Shown: positions 26,246 to 36,291, counted from the first letter of the stretch. The stretch: DNA of 64,000 bases from an uncultured Bacteroides sp. (GCF_959029255.1 NZ_CAUFUE010000002.1:167498-231497); one strand, 5' to 3'. The notes: a model not told the origin generated them from the letters alone. Translations and numbers: made by a program.

Positions 26246-28609
26246 TTATTTTCTGGAAGGTTTCACATAGTCGACCGGCTTACCAAAGCTTCCATAGTTC
26301 TCGTCAGTAATCTCAAACAGATTATCCGGCGCCTTCGGATAGTTCTTAGCGGCAATTTCTTTCTTCAAATCACTTATCTGTTTAGCAGTGATTGTAAATT
26401 TCTTGGTGCCATAGTCATTGAATGTCTTGTCCACAGGAGTAAGGAAACCCCAGTCTTCAAAAAAACCGGTAAAGTCCACTTGCGACAGATTACATACCTG
26501 ACGAACAAAATCAAGTTGCAGAATACCCTGTGTGTCAGCAGTCGTATTCAAATCGGGCGTCACACGGTAATGCTCAAACAGGTCACGGTAGAAATCTTCG
26601 TCACCGCAAACGTCCATAATATAAAGTTTCAGTTGCCAGAAAGGAACCAACTTCACATAATACTCATCAGAAGCATTATCCAGGCAGTGTGGTTTTCCGG
26701 CATCCTTTATGCGACGGATAGCTTCCTGATAGACCGTCTCGCCCGGATGGTCTTCATCCATCAATCTGGAGCCTTTGCCGAACGAGCTCCTCACATAATT
26801 CGCCAGAATGTTGTTGGTCACCTCAGTAGTCCCTGTCCACTTCAGTCCCGGACGTGTCTGATTGCTATGCCCTATCTCATGACCCAGTACCCAAACACGG
26901 CCCTTCACGCCATCTACCGAGCAGAATACATTATTATAACTCGTCAGATAGGCCGTATGATTGGCGGAAGAATATGGATTTTTACTGTTATACTCAATAT
27001 GGAGATACATGCGGTTGGCAAACTCCTTATGATATTTGAACAGCCCCATGAAGTCCCACTCCAAACGAACGACATCGTCTATCAAACTCATCACTTCAAG
27101 GATAGGGGTACTGTATTCTTTATAAGCATCCACCGTCCAAGTCACCATCACATACTTGCCTGCAACGTCAATATCCTTATACTTGGCATTACGCAACATC
27201 TCTTCCCAATCGGCCTGCGTAGCACCCGATTGAGTATCAAAATAACCGTTCACCTTGCCAAAGGGGAAGTGCACCTTCACCGTCTTTGCGGCAACGGCAG
27301 CCTTCTGCTCTTCGGTAGCGGGCGAAAGAGGAATATCTTCATCAGTCATGTTCTGTATGTAAATCAAGCCACCATTCGTCACCCTGATATTGTTTTCACC
27401 TTCCATCAGCGCGTATGTCTTGCTGGCATTGTATCCCAGATTCAGGTCTTGCACCACCATGGAAATGTTTTGACCGTGAGTGTTGCCCACCAATACAGTG
27501 AGTTCCTCGCCTTCGTTCACGTAAATTCCGGTCGGGTTGTCTCGCAAACCGTACTGCGAAGTCTTATTAACAGCTTCCATAATAGACGGATTCTGATAAG
27601 GCCTGTATTCAGCCACACGGAATTTTCCGTCATACGTACCATTCAGCAGTGCGGTAGCCAACTTCTTATAAATCTCACCCGGCATCTTCCTGATATCTTT
27701 TTCCGTAATACCTTCTTTCAGTTCCGAGCAAGTTTCATCCGTAAAGATGGTGGTATAATCGAACTTGTTCGCGCTCGTCTGGAAAAACTCCATTTCAGCG
27801 CAACTGATGCGGTTATTATGTGCGGAGCTAATCTCAAAACGAACTTTCTGCACATTTTCCACACTCTCTTCCAGTTTGATGTTCGTAGCATTATAATTCT
27901 TGTCACCACGGGCACATTCCGCCACCTTCTTCCATGCATCGGGAGCGTCGGCAGTAGCCACATACACCTTGAATTCATTGAATGCGCCGTAGCGGGTACC
28001 ATTGTCCGTACGCGGATAGTAAACGATATAATCCAGTTTGGAAGCACTCTTGAAAGTATAATCTATGATGAACGGCCAGTCGCTGAAAGCGCCGAACTTA
28101 GAATTGAAGTAGGACTCGTAGTCACCATCATACGAGTGCACAATTCCACGGTCTTCCGTTTCCGTCTCTTCCGTAGTAGCCTTGGCGGAAGCTACCGCTA
28201 TCTTGATATCGTCCGAACCGCTGGATGCAGCCTGGCTTACGGGAATATCACGTCGCAAGTCACCACAAGACACCGTAACGATGGTTGTTCTGGGAAATTC
28301 ATAGTAAGTGGGGTCTGCCTTCACCTTCAGCACTTCATCCTCCAGTTCCACCGAGCACCAGTCCTCACCATTGGCGGCCACTGCACATTCCAAGTCGGCA
28401 GGTTTGATGTCTTCGGTCAACAATAAAGTAATGTTTTGTTCCCCACCCATAGCGGAAAACTCTACCTCCAAGGGAAGTACTCTCACCCAACCCGTGCGTC
28501 CCGGATCTTCGTTGTCATCGCTACACCCCGTCAATGCCGAGAAACATAGCAACAATGTACACAACAATAAAGAAAAGGATTTCTTTACAGGAATTTGATT
28601 GTTTTTCAT
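26246..28609 (-). CDS. Peptidase M60-type mucin-degrading lipoprotein with BACON and F5/8C domains
   Basis: This 787-residue lipoprotein has lipobox L-T-G-C29 followed by the surface tag S-D-D-N-E-D. A BACON-like domain (about 40-130) comes first, then a discoidin domain (about 140-275), and an M60 peptidase region (about 340-720). The zinc motif is H-E-I-G-H near 576, with a downstream Glu in T-T-E-V. M60 enzymes cleave O-glycosylated mucin backbones. From memory, a B. thetaiotaomicron locus near BT4240-BT4250 has the same company (M60, GH109, GH2, SusCD, sigma/anti-sigma). It is nine bases upstream of the lipoprotein gene. Confidence 0.9.
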   Translation of the reverse strand: MKNNQIPVKKSFSLLLCTLLLCFSALTGCSDDNEDPGRTGWVRVLPLEVEFSAMGGEQNITLLLTEDIKPADLECAVAANGEDWCSVELEDEVLKVKADPTYYEFPRTTIVTVSCGDLRRDIPVSQAASSGSDDIKIAVASAKATTEETETEDRGIVHSYDGDYESYFNSKFGAFSDWPFIIDYTFKSASKLDYIVYYPRTDNGTRYGAFNEFKVYVATADAPDAWKKVAECARGDKNYNATNIKLEESVENVQKVRFEISSAHNNRISCAEMEFFQTSANKFDYTTIFTDETCSELKEGITEKDIRKMPGEIYKKLATALLNGTYDGKFRVAEYRPYQNPSIMEAVNKTSQYGLRDNPTGIYVNEGEELTVLVGNTHGQNISMVVQDLNLGYNASKTYALMEGENNIRVTNGGLIYIQNMTDEDIPLSPATEEQKAAVAAKTVKVHFPFGKVNGYFDTQSGATQADWEEMLRNAKYKDIDVAGKYVMVTWTVDAYKEYSTPILEVMSLIDDVVRLEWDFMGLFKYHKEFANRMYLHIEYNSKNPYSSANHTAYLTSYNNVFCSVDGVKGRVWVLGHEIGHSNQTRPGLKWTGTTEVTNNILANYVRSSFGKGSRLMDEDHPGETVYQEAIRRIKDAGKPHCLDNASDEYYVKLVPFWQLKLYIMDVCGDEDFYRDLFEHYRVTPDLNTTADTQGILQLDFVRQVCNLSQVDFTGFFEDWGFLTPVDKTFNDYGTKKFTITAKQISDLKKEIAAKNYPKAPDNLFEITDENYGSFGKPVDYVKPSRK

Positions 28610-28882
28610 TTTAGATAATTAATGCAGTTAATAAATATAATAACGATTTATTAAGAGGACACAGAAATAAAGGTTACCCCTATAACCCGTTTCTTGCTTT
28701 TTGCTTTTTTTAATCATTATACGAAGGTTAAACTCAAGGATGTCTCTTAACCAGAGAATCCGCCCAATCAGGGCATCCGCTCAATTCAGCAGTTCGCGCA
28801 TATATGGAGTTTTATTTTTTAATTTTATCTGCCATCTGCAATTTTTGGCAGTTAACTCATTGTTTCCTTGTGCGTTTAGTGC

Positions 28883-28918
28883 CTTGCAGATACCCCTTGC
28901 AGATACTTTATCTGCAAG
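28883..28918. repeat. Direct and inverted CTTGCAGATA repeats
   Basis: CTTGCAGATAC occurs twice 13 bases apart. The second copy forms a perfect 10-bp hairpin with TATCTGCAAG across a 3-base loop (28896-28918). It lies in the 595-base gap between susD and the M60 gene, where it could stop or protect the susCD transcript end. Confidence 0.65.
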
Positions 28919-29012
28919 CCTACCTTTTTTATAAACAACTGCCCCCTTATCATAACAAAATATACATTGCTTATTTGCCGCATATTTATATAAATAGTTA
29001 GTTCTTAGATAT

Positions 29013-29162
29013 GAACACTTTGTTTTTTAACAAGTAAAAACAAAATGTTTATACATATAAAACCAATTGTTATAATAGAATGAAACCGTTTGTTTTATTA
29101 ATTGAAACAAAGTGTTCAATATAGTGAAACAAACCGTTTCGTTATATTGAACACTTCGTTAC
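29013..29162. repeat. Phased array of seven GAAAC...GTTTC dyads (array A)
   Basis: Seven 14-16-base units start at 29013, 29036, 29059, 29082, 29104, 29126 and 29149, so every step is 22 or 23 bases. The clearest units are GAAACAAAGTGTTC, GAAACAAACCGTTTC and GAACACTTCGTTAC. Some are in one orientation and some in the other; each is an imperfect dyad. No reading frame or hairpin-terminator explains it. It lies between the SusD stop and the M60 gene of PUL 1. The same unit recurs at 46392. Confidence 0.85.
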
Positions 29163-29204
29163 AGCTAATATGCACAATGGTTGCCCCCAAAAGACTAATA
29201 AGCC

Positions 29205-31052
29205 TTATTCATTCGGAGTATTCATCGGCTCGATATTGTTTTCAGAACCTGCATAACCCGGAGTCTGGTTGATATGTCCTTCCACATTCGTTGAAATTGC
29301 TTTCTCGGCAATAGGCCACAATACATTATAAGGAGAGATAGTATATGTGTTGCCAACAGCATTCTTCACGCCCTTGTTATAGAATTCCGTTCTATCCATA
29401 ATGCGATTGTAGAAGTAGTTATTCTCAGTAAAGTTATCCATGGAATAAGTTCTTCCCTTTTCATCCGGCTTACCGGTTTTGGCAAACAAATAAGCAATAC
29501 GGGTCAACTCACATTTACGGGGTTCTTCGTAGAATAATTCGCGGGCACGTTCATCAAGAACTTGGCTGATGTTTACTTCATCAACAGTCAGGTCACGTGC
29601 ACCGGCACGACGACGCACTTCATTCAAATCCAATACCGCTAAATCAGGTTTATCCAACCATACGTAGGCTTCTGCACGCAAGAGGTATGTTTCTGCCAAA
29701 CGGAACACATACCAGTCGGCCCAACCGCCACGCCACCAGCTTGCTTTCTGGTCGGCTACATTAGATTTATAATGAGGCCATCCACTCCAACAACGAATGG
29801 TGTCTTTAATAAGAATTTTCCCTTCATCATTATACAACTGTACGTTCTTTCCATACCATTCCGATTTGCCTTTCAATGACGGATTGTTGTAAGTCAAATC
29901 ACTGACATGCATCCAATTGCCTGCTTTATGGCGATAATCAGTATCATCCAAAGTCCAAATTGAATTCTGATGATACCACGTAGAACGTAAAGTACATATT
30001 CCACGACCGTATTGGAGCAAATATGGGTTCTTTGTTTCATTATTATCTACAAAGGCTTGCTCACCTGCCGGAGTAGTGATTTGTCCGGAAGCAGGATACC
30101 AAGGAACCAGCTGGCGTTTGATTTCAAGTCCGGCGGCTGAACGCATATCCGTACCGGCATCATAACGGTCGATTACCATGTAAAGAACTTCCTTATTCTC
30201 GGGAAGTGCTTTATTATCGGACTGATGTAAATCCCAAACCACATCTTTAGTCGCATCGTTTTTATCCACGCCGAAACGTTCGGTCATCAAATGGTGCACA
30301 CCATCGCCAATCACTTTATTGGCAGACTCAACCGCATCTTCAAATTCTCCTAACGCCAAATTAATCTTAGTCAGCAGATGGTAGGCGGCAGCCTGAGTAA
30401 CCATACCGATATATACATCGTTTGAGAGATAGGGCGCCGTACGGTCAAGGTCATCTTTCAGGTAGCGCAGAATGGCTTCACGCTTGGTTGTATAAAAGTC
30501 ATAACGCGGTCCGGTAACTTCGTGTACGATGAAAGGTACGTCACCATACTGATGAACGAGACGATAGTAGCGGAAAGCTCTGTGGAAACAGGCTAAAGCT
30601 TCAATTTCTCCTTTTTGCTGTTCTGTCATTTCTACATCTTGAGCGCGGTCATAGAGAGTATTGGCATCTTTAATACCTTTATACAAGTATGTCCAATAAT
30701 TGTTTATCTGGCTTGCATTCCCCGTCAAAGATGCCGATGGAGTAATTTGACGAACCAAGTCGACCGGAGCATTGGCTGCATCGGTACGCGCATTCACTCC
30801 CATTTCCGAGAAGAAATACTCTGAAATGATACAGGGGTCGGCAGAACCTGAAGTAGGATAATAATCAAAATAACGGACGTCGCGATTTAACATATCGGTA
30901 CTTGTCTTCAAGCCTTCATACGTGTTAAAAGTGTTCTCCGGAGTAAAGAAAGAGAGCGGTTTAGGATCCAACCAATCGGAACATCCACTTGCGACAAACA
31001 TCAGTCCAAGTATACCGATATGCCCTAATGTATATTTTACTAACTTTTTCAT
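29205..31052 (-). CDS. SusD/RagB-family outer-membrane glycan-binding lipoprotein (PUL 1)
   Basis: The protein has 615 residues with lipobox A-S-G-C24. The N-terminal S-D-W-L-D-P-K-P segment is typical of SusD. A TPR-like helical framework follows, with the C-terminal pattern F-R-L-A-E-T-Y-L-L-R-A-E-A and L-N-E-V-R-R-R-A-G-A near 475-515. SusD proteins act as lids on SusC and deliver oligosaccharides. The gene follows susC by 18 bases. A 595-base gap with an unusual dyad array follows, so expression of the downstream enzymes may be set lower or separately. Confidence 0.95.
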   Translation of the reverse strand: MKKLVKYTLGHIGILGLMFVASGCSDWLDPKPLSFFTPENTFNTYEGLKTSTDMLNRDVRYFDYYPTSGSADPCIISEYFFSEMGVNARTDAANAPVDLVRQITPSASLTGNASQINNYWTYLYKGIKDANTLYDRAQDVEMTEQQKGEIEALACFHRAFRYYRLVHQYGDVPFIVHEVTGPRYDFYTTKREAILRYLKDDLDRTAPYLSNDVYIGMVTQAAAYHLLTKINLALGEFEDAVESANKVIGDGVHHLMTERFGVDKNDATKDVVWDLHQSDNKALPENKEVLYMVIDRYDAGTDMRSAAGLEIKRQLVPWYPASGQITTPAGEQAFVDNNETKNPYLLQYGRGICTLRSTWYHQNSIWTLDDTDYRHKAGNWMHVSDLTYNNPSLKGKSEWYGKNVQLYNDEGKILIKDTIRCWSGWPHYKSNVADQKASWWRGGWADWYVFRLAETYLLRAEAYVWLDKPDLAVLDLNEVRRRAGARDLTVDEVNISQVLDERARELFYEEPRKCELTRIAYLFAKTGKPDEKGRTYSMDNFTENNYFYNRIMDRTEFYNKGVKNAVGNTYTISPYNVLWPIAEKAISTNVEGHINQTPGYAGSENNIEPMNTPNE

Positions 31053-31070
31053 TGTCTGTTTTTCCTTATT

Positions 31071-34000
31071 TTATAATGTCATATTAATACCAAAAGTAAT
31101 CGTCCTCGGAGTATTGCTGTCCGAATTTTCCGGATCGTAAGCTGACCATCCGGTGAAATAGCCCACATTCTTAACTGACAAATTCAATCGCAAAGCTTCC
31201 AGTTTCAGAGGGGTCAGCAGACGTTTCGGGAAGGTATACCCTAATGAAATGTTATCAATACGCAGGAAAGAGGCGTTCTTATAAATGTAATATGTGATAC
31301 CACCCGGGTTCTTGGCACTCAGACGAGGATAATCATTAATCGGATTTTCGGCAGTCCAATATTCACGTTTAATCTGATTTACCGTATTCAGCAATGCATT
31401 ATTATTGGTAAAGCGGTCCATCTTCTTGATATGCCCCAAATAAGAATACATACTGAAAGAAATATCGAAGTTCTTGAAAAGGGTAAACTCATTACGCATG
31501 TTCCAACGTACTTTGGGAGTTGTATTACCTAAGAATTCCTTATCATCATTTCCATATTTATAGTTTTGGTCTTTATCCAGAATCTTGGGGTCACCGGGAC
31601 GTTGTCCGTACTTGGCAGCTTCTTCTGTCTCATTCTCCTGCCATACACCGATAAATTTATATCCCCACACTTCATCCAGAGCATGGCCTATAAAATATCC
31701 ATTCGTAATATCGTCCGCCTCTTTCTGACCGATTACATTTCCTTCCGCATCTTTTACATCTTCCATGATGCCATACAAATGCTTGATGGTATTCTTATTG
31801 TATGTCAAGTTGAAGGTAGTGCGCCATGTCAAAATATCATTCTGAATATTAGTAGAACTCAAAGATACTTCGAGACCCCGGTTCCATATTTCACCGATAT
31901 TGGCTTTTACACTGCTATAACCAATCAAACTGGGTAACTGGCGGTTATTCAACAAGTCCGTAGTACTCTTGTGGTATGCATCGATACTACCGCTTAAACG
32001 TCCGTTCAGGAAAGTAAAGTCAAGACCGACATTATAAGAGGTTGTTTTTTCCCACTTCAAATTAGGATTGGCCATGTTGTAGCAATAGAAGGTATTGATA
32101 TTAACCAGTTGTCCGGTTGCAGGGTCTACATACATATACTTACGTGGTTCCAACTGCATCAATGCGGCATATTCACCGATAGAACGGTTACCGTTTTCAC
32201 CATACGTGAAACGCAACTTACCATACTCAAACCAATCGGCATTCCAGTTCTTCCAGAAAGATTCTTCCGTAAAAACCCAACCTAACGCAACGGATGGGAA
32301 AACAGCGTGCGGATTGGCTTGTCCGAAAGCGGAATATCCATCACGACGTACGGTGGCAGTCAGCAGGTAACGGTTATCGTATGAATAGTGCAAACGTCCC
32401 ATCAAAGCATCTCCCGTACGATATACATCATTTGCATCTACTGAAGGGGACGTTCCGTATCCGATACCGCCAAAACCCAAGTTATCGCTTGGCTGGAAAG
32501 CTTGGTTTTTAGCTATTGTTTTCCAACGTTGGAATTTCTCCCAGTTTACCAGTCCTGTGAAATCGAATGAATGTTTACCGAATTTCTTATTCCACTTCAA
32601 CATATTATCCCACTGCCAGTAGAAATCTTTCTGTGCATAACGATGAACATATCCACCTTCTTCACCGGCAGACGGATGATCGGCCGAACGATGGTGCATA
32701 TAGTTGACCCACTCAAAACGGGGAGAATAAGTAGTCTGCAAAGAAAAGCCCAACGGCAAGTCTATCTTAAGATAAATAGATGCGTTCAAGTTGTTTATAT
32801 CATATTTCTTATCATAATAAACTCCGTTCAGCAGAGGATTGGTAGCATTATTATTATCATTGGGATAAAGTTTCAGGGAGCCGTCTTCATTATATACGCT
32901 GCCATAAGGAGAAAGCGCGGAAGACCAACTGGTATATAAAGCATTGTCTGTGCTGTTTAAACGACTTTCGTCACGGGAAGTGAACTGGGCATTGACACCG
33001 TAAGTCAAGAACTTCTGTACTTTGTTCTCCAAATTAACACGGGCACGTATGGCGCTGTATTCTCCACCTCTGTTGTTGCTTTCATTTTTCAGGTAGTTGA
33101 TAGAAGAATAGTAAGACATTTCGTCTTTCTTTCCGGCAATGCTGACCGTATAATCTTGACGGAGAGCTGTCCTGTAGGCCAGGTCTTTCCAGTCAACTGT
33201 TCTGCCCGCCATATAGTTGTCTATCTCCGTATTTGTCATACGCAGACGGTTGAGCCATATTTCCGTAGGGTTACCGGTATCCGTCCCCATCCATTCGGCT
33301 AAATCAACATTGTTCATATTGGCAGGATTGTCAAAATAGCCTGTTGCAGCTTTCTCATACTCGGAACTTTTCATCACTGCCTGACGGAAATTGACAAAAT
33401 CTTGTCCTTCGTAAACTTCCGGAACGGAATTTGTCATCTGAACACCCCAGCTACCGTTGAAACTGATGGTGGGACGCTTATTGCTGGTACCTTTCTTGGT
33501 AGTAATCAAGACAACACCATTAGCAGCTTGTGCACCGTATACCGCAGCAGAACTGGCATCTTTCAAAACATCCACCCGCTCAATATCGTTTGGATTGATA
33601 TCCGTCATTTGACCGCTGTAGATTACACCGTCCAACACAAGCAATGGGTCGGTACTTGCAGCAATCGTACTTTTACCGCGAATCATCATGGATGTGTTAC
33701 CTTTCGCATCAGTTTCCATTCCGACTGAAAGTCCGGCAACACCGGAACGCAACATATCCTGAATGGTCTGGCGCTGTTCTTTTTCCATCGCATCACCCTT
33801 GATAGAGGCTACCGCACCGGTCAAATCCTGCTTCTTCATAGTACCATATCCCACTACTACCACCTCTTGCAGAAGCTCGGAGTCTTCTTTCAAAGTAATA
33901 ACCGATGGGATGGAATTTGCTTTAAGAACTTGTGTCGTATAACCGATATAAGATACCTGAATTTTAGAATTGGAATTTACTGACAATGTATAGTTACCAT

Positions 34001-34427
34001 CAAGGTTTGTGATAACTCCGTTCGTCGTTCCTTCTTCTATTACATTAGCACCAATTACAGGTTCGCCCAAGTTGTCGAGCACCTGTCCCTTAATAGTAAT
34101 TTGCCGATTGGAAGTTGACTTCCGGATGGGGTACAAGGCAATCTGCGTATTAGTAACCTCATACCTGACATTTGTCCCCTTCAGCATAGCGTCCATCGCC
34201 TGTTTAGCAGTATTCTTCTGCACATTCAAACTTACTTTCTGATTTAAATCAACCTGGGCGGCATCATAAAAGAAAGTGTATGCACTCACTTTTTCTATCC
34301 GGTTAATAGCTTCAGAAAGAGGAATTTTCGAGAAGTTCACTGTTATCAGTTTCTCCTTAACCTGCGCCGAAAGAGGCATACAAAGGATTAGTAGCAATAA
34401 AATTGCCACATGCTTTTTAAGATTCAT
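31071..34427 (-). CDS. SusC/RagA TonB-dependent transporter with STN domain (PUL 1)
   Basis: I start at the ATG at 34427 (1118 residues); a 15-residue upstream extension lacks signal-peptide character. Order: signal peptide ending L-S-A-Q, STN domain (about 28-95), carboxypeptidase-regulatory-like domain (about 108-190), plug with E-V-V-V-V-G-Y-G and L-D-G-V-I-Y, then a 22-strand barrel. The STN domain marks transporters that signal ligand binding to a FecR anti-sigma; exactly such a gene is encoded just upstream. It imports a glycan with its SusD. Confidence 0.96.
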   Translation of the reverse strand: MNLKKHVAILLLLILCMPLSAQVKEKLITVNFSKIPLSEAINRIEKVSAYTFFYDAAQVDLNQKVSLNVQKNTAKQAMDAMLKGTNVRYEVTNTQIALYPIRKSTSNRQITIKGQVLDNLGEPVIGANVIEEGTTNGVITNLDGNYTLSVNSNSKIQVSYIGYTTQVLKANSIPSVITLKEDSELLQEVVVVGYGTMKKQDLTGAVASIKGDAMEKEQRQTIQDMLRSGVAGLSVGMETDAKGNTSMMIRGKSTIAASTDPLLVLDGVIYSGQMTDINPNDIERVDVLKDASSAAVYGAQAANGVVLITTKKGTSNKRPTISFNGSWGVQMTNSVPEVYEGQDFVNFRQAVMKSSEYEKAATGYFDNPANMNNVDLAEWMGTDTGNPTEIWLNRLRMTNTEIDNYMAGRTVDWKDLAYRTALRQDYTVSIAGKKDEMSYYSSINYLKNESNNRGGEYSAIRARVNLENKVQKFLTYGVNAQFTSRDESRLNSTDNALYTSWSSALSPYGSVYNEDGSLKLYPNDNNNATNPLLNGVYYDKKYDINNLNASIYLKIDLPLGFSLQTTYSPRFEWVNYMHHRSADHPSAGEEGGYVHRYAQKDFYWQWDNMLKWNKKFGKHSFDFTGLVNWEKFQRWKTIAKNQAFQPSDNLGFGGIGYGTSPSVDANDVYRTGDALMGRLHYSYDNRYLLTATVRRDGYSAFGQANPHAVFPSVALGWVFTEESFWKNWNADWFEYGKLRFTYGENGNRSIGEYAALMQLEPRKYMYVDPATGQLVNINTFYCYNMANPNLKWEKTTSYNVGLDFTFLNGRLSGSIDAYHKSTTDLLNNRQLPSLIGYSSVKANIGEIWNRGLEVSLSSTNIQNDILTWRTTFNLTYNKNTIKHLYGIMEDVKDAEGNVIGQKEADDITNGYFIGHALDEVWGYKFIGVWQENETEEAAKYGQRPGDPKILDKDQNYKYGNDDKEFLGNTTPKVRWNMRNEFTLFKNFDISFSMYSYLGHIKKMDRFTNNNALLNTVNQIKREYWTAENPINDYPRLSAKNPGGITYYIYKNASFLRIDNISLGYTFPKRLLTPLKLEALRLNLSVKNVGYFTGWSAYDPENSDSNTPRTITFGINMTL

Positions 34428-34546
34428 TTTTCTCTTTAGATTTAAATAAATTAGAATAATTGTGTATTTCAAAAAGGATATGGAAAAGATATTATCTTCT
34501 CACAAAACAGTTTGTTCATAGTATATTTTTATGCTACATAGGCTAT

Positions 34547-35563
34547 TTATTTTTTAAGATTATCACTATATATTCTCAACTCATCATTTTCATTAAAAGT
34601 GTAGTTTATCGGATGGATGCGCGACATCAGACGAAGAATTTCTTCCAACGGCTCATTACGCAATGTAAAGGTATAATGGTATTTACCAGAGATTTCAGGA
34701 GATAAATCAATCTTCACATGATACCACTTACTCAAAATCTGACAAATATCACTCAAAGAACGTTGCTCAAAAACAATCTCATCCCGAGTCCATAAGGAAG
34801 CAAAAGAGACATCGCCTTTGGCTATGGATAATTGGTGATTTCTCCTGTTATAAGTGGCAACTTCCCCCGGAACGAGAAAACGATGTTCATCAGCGGTTTC
34901 CAATGACACAGAGCCTTCTACCAGACTGACATAAGTGTTTTCCATATTCGGGAAAGATTCGACATTGAACTTTGTCCCATGCACCACGATACGCATACCA
35001 TCAGTCTGAACAATAAATGGTTTCCGCTTATCATGCGTTACATCAAAAAAAGCCTCCCCATGCAAAGTAACCACTCTTTCGTCTCGCTGCCGGGGCGTAT
35101 CATATACTAATTTAGTATTGGTATGCAACCATACGGCAGAACGATCCGGTAAAGATGCCATTCCTTTTCCTCCCATATTGGAGTATTGCAAAGGGACTGC
35201 TTCAGGAATACCCGTCCATTGTCCTATGTAGAAAGAAAACAGTACCGCAACAATTGCACAGGCCGCCGCAGCATAAGTCCACCAACGAGTTTTTCGTTGC
35301 GAATTCTCAACAGGACGCTGAACCGAAAAAGACATTCTGCGAGAAAGTTCTTTCCAATAATAATCTTTGTCCGGCACATAATCGGAAGCATTGCTCCGTA
35401 TCTTATCCCAAAGATTCCGAAGCTCTTCGAAAACTTCTTGGTTTCCGCTATCCGAGAGCCAGGCATCCAGTTCCGCATCCTCTTCAGCAGTATTTTCCTT
35501 CTTCAATTTTGAAACAATTAAGTTCCAAGGTATTTCCCGTGTCATAACCATCTTTTTATCCAT
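34547..35563 (-). CDS. FecR-family anti-sigma factor with DUF4974 domain
   Basis: The protein has 338 residues: a cytoplasmic N-terminal part (1-90), one membrane helix (about 93-113), a periplasmic FecR domain (about 130-225, with L-P-D-R-S-A-V-W-L-H and G-E-A-F-F-D-V), and a C-terminal DUF4974-like region (about 262-335). It holds the ECF sigma factor inactive until the STN domain of the SusC binds it. It is co-directional with susC, 119 bases upstream, but divergent from the sigma gene, which is not the most common order. Confidence 0.95.
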   Translation of the reverse strand: MDKKMVMTREIPWNLIVSKLKKENTAEEDAELDAWLSDSGNQEVFEELRNLWDKIRSNASDYVPDKDYYWKELSRRMSFSVQRPVENSQRKTRWWTYAAAACAIVAVLFSFYIGQWTGIPEAVPLQYSNMGGKGMASLPDRSAVWLHTNTKLVYDTPRQRDERVVTLHGEAFFDVTHDKRKPFIVQTDGMRIVVHGTKFNVESFPNMENTYVSLVEGSVSLETADEHRFLVPGEVATYNRRNHQLSIAKGDVSFASLWTRDEIVFEQRSLSDICQILSKWYHVKIDLSPEISGKYHYTFTLRNEPLEEILRLMSRIHPINYTFNENDELRIYSDNLKK

Positions 35564-35678
35564 ATCCGATAGTAAGACACAAAAAAAGGAAGCAACCCTT
35601 ACGCTGAAACATTATTTTTTTCAAGAAATATATATTTAATTCCATAATATTTTATTACAAAAGCAAGAATAACTTTCA

Positions 35679-35686
35679 TAATTTTG
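35679..35686 (+). promoter_or_regulatory. Bacteroides -7 box for the ECF sigma gene
   Basis: TAATTTTG matches TAnnTTTG exactly and ends 18 bases before the ATG at 35705. No good -33 TTTG is seen. Confidence 0.5.
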
Positions 35687-35704
35687 CCCAACAATTACTT
35701 AAAT

Positions 35705-36253
35705 ATGACAACAGCAGACGATATATTACTATTAAAGCTGATAAAAAATGGGGATGAGCATGCGTTCAAGCATCTCTTCGATTCCTATTTCGTATCGTTA
35801 TGCCGATATATCAATATCTATTTGGATAATTTCGCCGAAACGGAAGAATTGGCTTTGGACATTTTTACCTACTTATGGGAGAATAGAGAGCAGGTGGAAA
35901 TTAAATTATCATTTAAGGCTTATCTTTTTCAAGCCGCACGAAACAGATGTTTAAATGCACTTCGTGACAGAAAACAAACCACTCCGCTAAACGAAGCTTT
36001 GCAGGAAACCCTTCAAGACAAAGATTATCCTACCTTGGAAATGGAAGAGTTGAATCAACTTATTCAGGATGCCATTTGTACCCTACCCGAAAAATGCCGT
36101 GAGGTATTCCTGAAAAGCAGACAAAAGAATATGTCCAATCAGGAAATCGCAGAAGAAATGGAGATTTCCGTTAAAACCGTAGAAGCACAAATCACTAAAG
36201 CTCTGAAACGCATCAAGAAGTTTCTGGGAGAAGGGTATTCTTATCTATTTTGA
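35705..36253 (+). CDS. ECF RNA polymerase sigma-70 factor
   Basis: I use the ATG at 35705 (182 residues); a TTG 21 bases upstream lies inside the -7 box. Region 2 contains F-D-S-Y-F-V-S-L-C-R-Y and D-I-F-T-Y-L-W-E-N-R. Region 4 contains L-P-E-K-C-R-E-V-F and a helix-turn-helix N-Q-E-I-A-E-E-M-E-I-S-V-K-T-V-E. It would direct RNA polymerase to the susC promoter of PUL 1 when released by the FecR protein. It is transcribed toward blaI, away from the genes it should control. Confidence 0.95.
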   Translation: MTTADDILLLKLIKNGDEHAFKHLFDSYFVSLCRYINIYLDNFAETEELALDIFTYLWENREQVEIKLSFKAYLFQAARNRCLNALRDRKQTTPLNEALQETLQDKDYPTLEMEELNQLIQDAICTLPEKCREVFLKSRQKNMSNQEIAEEMEISVKTVEAQITKALKRIKKFLGEGYSYLF

Positions 36254-36291
36254 GCCATTTCATATTAATTAACTCATTGTACGATGTTTAA

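Noticed and set aside
26480..28426. A 648-codon open frame on the plus strand
   Set aside because: It lies wholly antisense to the M60 peptidase gene, whose domains and zinc motif are clear. The antisense product has no recognisable domain or signal; it is a shadow of codon bias.
29013..29162. CRISPR array
   Set aside because: Units are 14-16 bases, degenerate and in both orientations, with 7-9-base gaps. No cas gene is in the window.
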